A stretch of DNA of 64,000 bases, from NCBI RefSeq assembly GCF_001314875.1, contig NZ_LJZS01000012.1, positions 1 to 64,000 of the forward strand. Direction: 5' to 3'. This DNA comes from Halomonas sp. HL-48 (GTDB lineage: Bacteria; Pseudomonadota; Gammaproteobacteria; Pseudomonadales; Halomonadaceae). Shown here piece by piece: positions 61,317-64,000 of the stretch (positions are counted from its first letter, which is position 1; each line of letters opens with the position of its first letter). Position numbers and translations under genes: made by a program. The notes beneath the pieces are model-generated. The model saw nothing but the letters and a program-made list of their open reading frames with translations. It was not told the origin of the DNA and did no database searches.

Positions 61317-62258
61317 ATGCCCAATGCAGTGATCCTGGATGCCGAGAGCCTTGGCCCTCAGATCGATCTGGCGGCGATCCGCAACGAGGTATCCAACCTC
61401 GACATATTCGGCCAGAGCACCACTCAGCAAGCCCGGGAACGTCTGGCCAATGCCGATATCGCGATCGTCAACAAGGTGGTTCTGGATGCCGACACGCTCA
61501 AGCAGCTACCCACCCTCAAACTGATCTGCGTGCTCGCTACCGGGCTTAACAACATTGACCTGGACGCCGCCAAACAACAGGGCATTGAGGTCAAGAACGT
61601 GACGGCATACGGCACTGCCAGCGTATCGCAGCATACCTTGATGCTGATGTTGACGCTGGCCAACCGATTACCGCTTTATCAGCGCGATGTGGCGGCAGGA
61701 GCTTGGCAGCGAAGCGACTTTTTCTGTCTACAGGATTATCCGACGCTTCAACTGGCAAGCAAACATCTTGTCATGGTCGGTCAGGGTGAACTGGGCTCGG
61801 AGGTTGCACGATTGGCCGAAGCCCTGGGCATGCGCGTCAGTTTCGCCGCGCGTCCCGGCAATGAAGCGAACGACCAGCGGGCATCGCTCGACGAGCTGCT
61901 GCCCGACGCGGACGTAATCAGCCTTCATTGCCCGCTTAACGAGTCAACCAAACACCTGATCAACGCCGCGCGTCTTGCCAGAGCCAAGTCATCGCTACTG
62001 CTGATCAACTGCGCCCGCGGCGGCATTATCGATGAAGAGGCTGCTCTGGCAGCGTTAAGAAACCACCAGATCGGTGGACTCGCTGTGGATGTCCTGCCCA
62101 AGGAGCCGCCGCGTGACGGTCACCCGCTATTAACGGCGCTGAATGAACCGCTCAACCTAATTGTCACCCCGCATAACGCCTGGATAACTCCGGAAGCACG
62201 CCAAAACGTGGTCAGCCTAACCGCTGATAACATCCGCCAGTGGCAAGCGAGTCATTAA
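61317..62258 (+). CDS. D-2-hydroxyacid dehydrogenase
   Basis: 313 residues, D-isomer-specific 2-hydroxyacid dehydrogenase family, closest in look to glycerate/hydroxypyruvate dehydrogenase (HprA). Cofactor loop VGQGELGSEVARLAEALG, followed by AARPG after the second strand, which favours NADP(H). Catalytic Arg in NCARGGIIDEE, Glu in DVLPKEPP and His in TPHNAWIT. The frame overlaps the convergent acylphosphatase gene by 4 bp. Confidence 0.92.
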   Translation: MPNAVILDAESLGPQIDLAAIRNEVSNLDIFGQSTTQQARERLANADIAIVNKVVLDADTLKQLPTLKLICVLATGLNNIDLDAAKQQGIEVKNVTAYGTASVSQHTLMLMLTLANRLPLYQRDVAAGAWQRSDFFCLQDYPTLQLASKHLVMVGQGELGSEVARLAEALGMRVSFAARPGNEANDQRASLDELLPDADVISLHCPLNESTKHLINAARLARAKSSLLLINCARGGIIDEEAALAALRNHQIGGLAVDVLPKEPPRDGHPLLTALNEPLNLIVTPHNAWITPEARQNVVSLTADNIRQWQASH

Positions 62259-62530
62259 TACGTCGCAAAATGATCCAGGGCGTGGCACTGATCGAGCACG
62301 TCGAGTTCGACGTGGGTCACCTGCGCCCCTTCCGGCCCTTTCCACAACCATTCGCTGACAAGCTTGACCGCGTCACGACTACCGCACAGCAACACCTCGA
62401 CTCGGCCATCCGGCAGGTTTTTCGCATAGCCGGTGAGGCGATGTTCTAGCGCCTGATGCTGGGTGGAACGACGAAACCACACTCCCTGCACTTTCCCCGT
62501 CACCCAGGCGCGTACACAACATTCTGCCAT
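62255..62530 (-). CDS. Acylphosphatase
   Basis: 91 residues, the standard length. The phosphate-binding loop GKVQGVWFRR (Arg20) and the catalytic Asn38 in GYAKNLPDGRVEV are intact. It hydrolyses acyl phosphates such as carbamoyl phosphate. Co-directional with the YihY-type gene, 9 bp away. Confidence 0.95.
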   Translation of the reverse strand: MAECCVRAWVTGKVQGVWFRRSTQHQALEHRLTGYAKNLPDGRVEVLLCGSRDAVKLVSEWLWKGPEGAQVTHVELDVLDQCHALDHFATY

Positions 62531-62539
62531 TGTCTTCTC

Positions 62540-63448
62540 CTATTCGGGATGATGCGCGTGATGCTGAATAAGAATAGCGCTATTGCGCGGTATTAATGGA
62601 CGTCCCCGGCGAATCAACAGCGACCGTGTAAACGCTGCACCAAACAGCAGGATCAGCGACGAGTAATAAACCCATAGCAATACCATCACCACCGAGCCTG
62701 CGGCCCCATAGGTCGACGCCGTTGCCGTATAGGCAAGATAGACAGCAATGACGCTACGGCCGATGGTAAACAACACTGCGGTGACCAGCGCCCCAATCAG
62801 GACATCCTGCCAACTCAGCACCACGTCGGGCAACACCTTGAATATGGTCGCGAACAGCAACGCCACCACCATCAATGAAATCAACGACTCGGCCAGCTGG
62901 CTCAAGAAGCCAACATAGGGCAGCAGATTATCTGCGGCACCCAGTGCCCCACGTATCGCAACCCCCAACACCAACGACACCATTAGGATAAAGCCAATGG
63001 AAAGCACCACGGTTAATGACAGCAGGCGATTCTTCATAAACACCAGCGCGCCATTGGCCGTTGGTTTGGCGGTCACTCCCCAGATGGTATTGAGCGAAAA
63101 CTGCATTTGCGCAAATACCGTCGTGGCACCCACCATCAGCGCTGCCACCCCCAATAGGGTCGGCATGATGCCGGCTTCCTGGATGCGCGACTGGGCGACG
63201 GCCTCCTCCACCACTGCGGCGGCGTCAGCGCCCATCGTGCTTTGCAATTGAGCCACGATTTGCCCCTGCGCGGCCTCTTCACCCAGCACTAAACCAATCA
63301 CGGTGACCGCGATAATGATCGTCGGTGCCAGCGAAAAAAGCGTATAAAACGCCAGGGAACCTGCGTAACTAAAAGCATTACGCTGCAACCACAGCGTCGC
63401 TGAGTCCTTGATCACGTTACCCCAGAAATAAACGCTGCGTTTGAGCAT
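62540..63448 (-). CDS. YihY/virulence factor BrkB family membrane protein
   Basis: 302 residues with about six hydrophobic segments and the family N-terminus NAFSYAGSLAFYTLFSLAP. The QFSLNTIWGV and AAGSVVMVLLWVYYSSLILLFG regions are typical. Often annotated ribonuclease BN, which is a historical error; the function is unsettled. Probably in one transcript with the acylphosphatase gene. Confidence 0.9.
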   Translation of the reverse strand: MLKRSVYFWGNVIKDSATLWLQRNAFSYAGSLAFYTLFSLAPTIIIAVTVIGLVLGEEAAQGQIVAQLQSTMGADAAAVVEEAVAQSRIQEAGIMPTLLGVAALMVGATTVFAQMQFSLNTIWGVTAKPTANGALVFMKNRLLSLTVVLSIGFILMVSLVLGVAIRGALGAADNLLPYVGFLSQLAESLISLMVVALLFATIFKVLPDVVLSWQDVLIGALVTAVLFTIGRSVIAVYLAYTATASTYGAAGSVVMVLLWVYYSSLILLFGAAFTRSLLIRRGRPLIPRNSAILIQHHAHHPE

Positions 63449-63603
63449 GACGGCTCCCTAGTGGATTGATATAGGGCCAACTTTCCATGGCCCAATCCAA
63501 TAATCATACCCAATCAGACCGTTGGCTGCAGAGCTGCATTGCGCCACCTCATCAAGCCCACCATAATGCTTACCCACCCACTCGCGGATAAAGGACAGCC
63601 TGC

Positions 63604-64000
63604 ATGGCAACCGATGCCCCACATCCGACTTCGGCGTATGATTTTGATTGCCTGGTGTTTATCGGCCGTTTCCAGCCCCCTCACCTGGGCCACCTGGCAG
63701 TGATTCGCGAGGCACTCAAGCAAGCCCGTCAGGTGATTGTGCTCGTGGGGTCCTCATGGCAGGCACGCTCGTTGCGCAACCCCTGGCGTTTCGAAGAGCG
63801 TCAGGTGATGCTGCGCTCGGGGTTTGACGAAGAAGACAATCAACGACTGGAAATCACCCCGCTGCTGGATGCGCTGTATAACAACGATGTGTGGGTGCGC
63901 GATGTTCAGCGTAAAGTGCGCGATCTGGCCGCCCCCGCCAATGCCAGGCTACCGCGGATCGGGCTGATCGGGGCGAGCAGAGGGCAGTCCAGCTACTATC
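63604..64000 (+). CDS. Nicotinamide-nucleotide adenylyltransferase (NadM-type), cut by the window end
   Basis: The first 132 codons are present and the gene runs off the right edge. The nucleotidyltransferase motif FIGRFQPPHLGHL (HxGH) lies at about residues 19-31, followed by VIVLVGSSWQARSLRNPW. This is the NadM-like N-terminus, often fused to a Nudix hydrolase domain in bacteria; whether the fusion exists here cannot be seen. AAGGA lies 8 nt before the ATG at 63604. Confidence 0.88.
   Translation, partial: MATDAPHPTSAYDFDCLVFIGRFQPPHLGHLAVIREALKQARQVIVLVGSSWQARSLRNPWRFEERQVMLRSGFDEEDNQRLEITPLLDALYNNDVWVRDVQRKVRDLAAPANARLPRIGLIGASRGQSSYY

Noticed and set aside
63514-63723. 69-codon minus-strand frame at the right edge
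   Set aside because: It is antisense to the start of the NadM-type gene, which has a good ribosome site and the HxGH motif.

Overview
The window reads as a chromosomal segment of a halophilic or halotolerant gammaproteobacterium, most probably Halomonas or another member of the Halomonadaceae. The evidence is a complete ectoine operon (ectABC) behind a strong promoter, a BCCT-type osmolyte carrier, high GC with gammaproteobacterial gene orders (fmdB-aspS-ruvCAB-ybgC-tolQRAB-pal-cpoB, ubiG-mupP, tusDCB-tusE, cysI-DUF934), and proteins that resemble pseudomonad and halomonad versions. No rRNA, intact tRNA or CRISPR array was seen. All positions and motif counts were made by eye, and function calls rest on recognised motifs, not on database searches.

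Layout. 1-900: an AT-rich orphan gene unlike its surroundings, followed by a terminator; it may be the end of an accessory element. 1.1-8.9 kb: an EAL-domain signalling protein, two dienelactone-hydrolase-family enzymes (one cytoplasmic, one exported), a BCCT carrier, a YheT-type hydrolase, YccA and two small ORFs. 9-10.5 kb: the tusDCB/tusE sulfur relay for tRNA 2-thiouridine. 10.5-14.3 kb: a deacetylase-family gene divergent from a Pat-type protein acetyltransferase. 14.3-25 kb: pdxH, wrbA, an Smr protein, cysI with its DUF934 partner, a MATE exporter and metH. 25.1-28.8 kb: the Fe-S genes nfuA and sufE, separated by a divergent coiled-coil KfrA-like gene and tyrosine recombinase gene around a 40-bp palindromic site. 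28.7-30 kb: zur-hisI-yidD. 30-33.5 kb: a three-gene envelope system (ATP-grasp ligase, transglutaminase-like/7TM protein, retropepsin-like lipoprotein). 34-39 kb: ectABC, gor, carbonic anhydrase. 39-48.8 kb: a long run galU, ugd-like, coiled-coil membrane protein, tamA, tamB, msrA. 48.9-51.1 kb: ubiG-mupP and yciK. 51.1-61.1 kb: the Tol-Pal/Ruv/aspS run. 61.3-64 kb: a 2-hydroxyacid dehydrogenase, acylphosphatase, a YihY-type membrane protein and the start of a nucleotidyltransferase that leaves the window.

Themes. Much of the segment serves envelope integrity (Tol-Pal, TAM, the ATP-grasp/7TM/retropepsin trio, MupP) and osmotic and redox stress (ectoine, BCCT, Gor, MsrA, WrbA). The parts that look least ordinary are the recombinase/coiled-coil pair with its palindromic core, which resembles the TnpS/TnpT cointegrate-resolution module without a visible transposase; the UDP-glucose-dehydrogenase homologue that has lost its catalytic cysteine and its glycine-rich NAD loop; and the acetyltransferase/deacetylase head-to-head pair.
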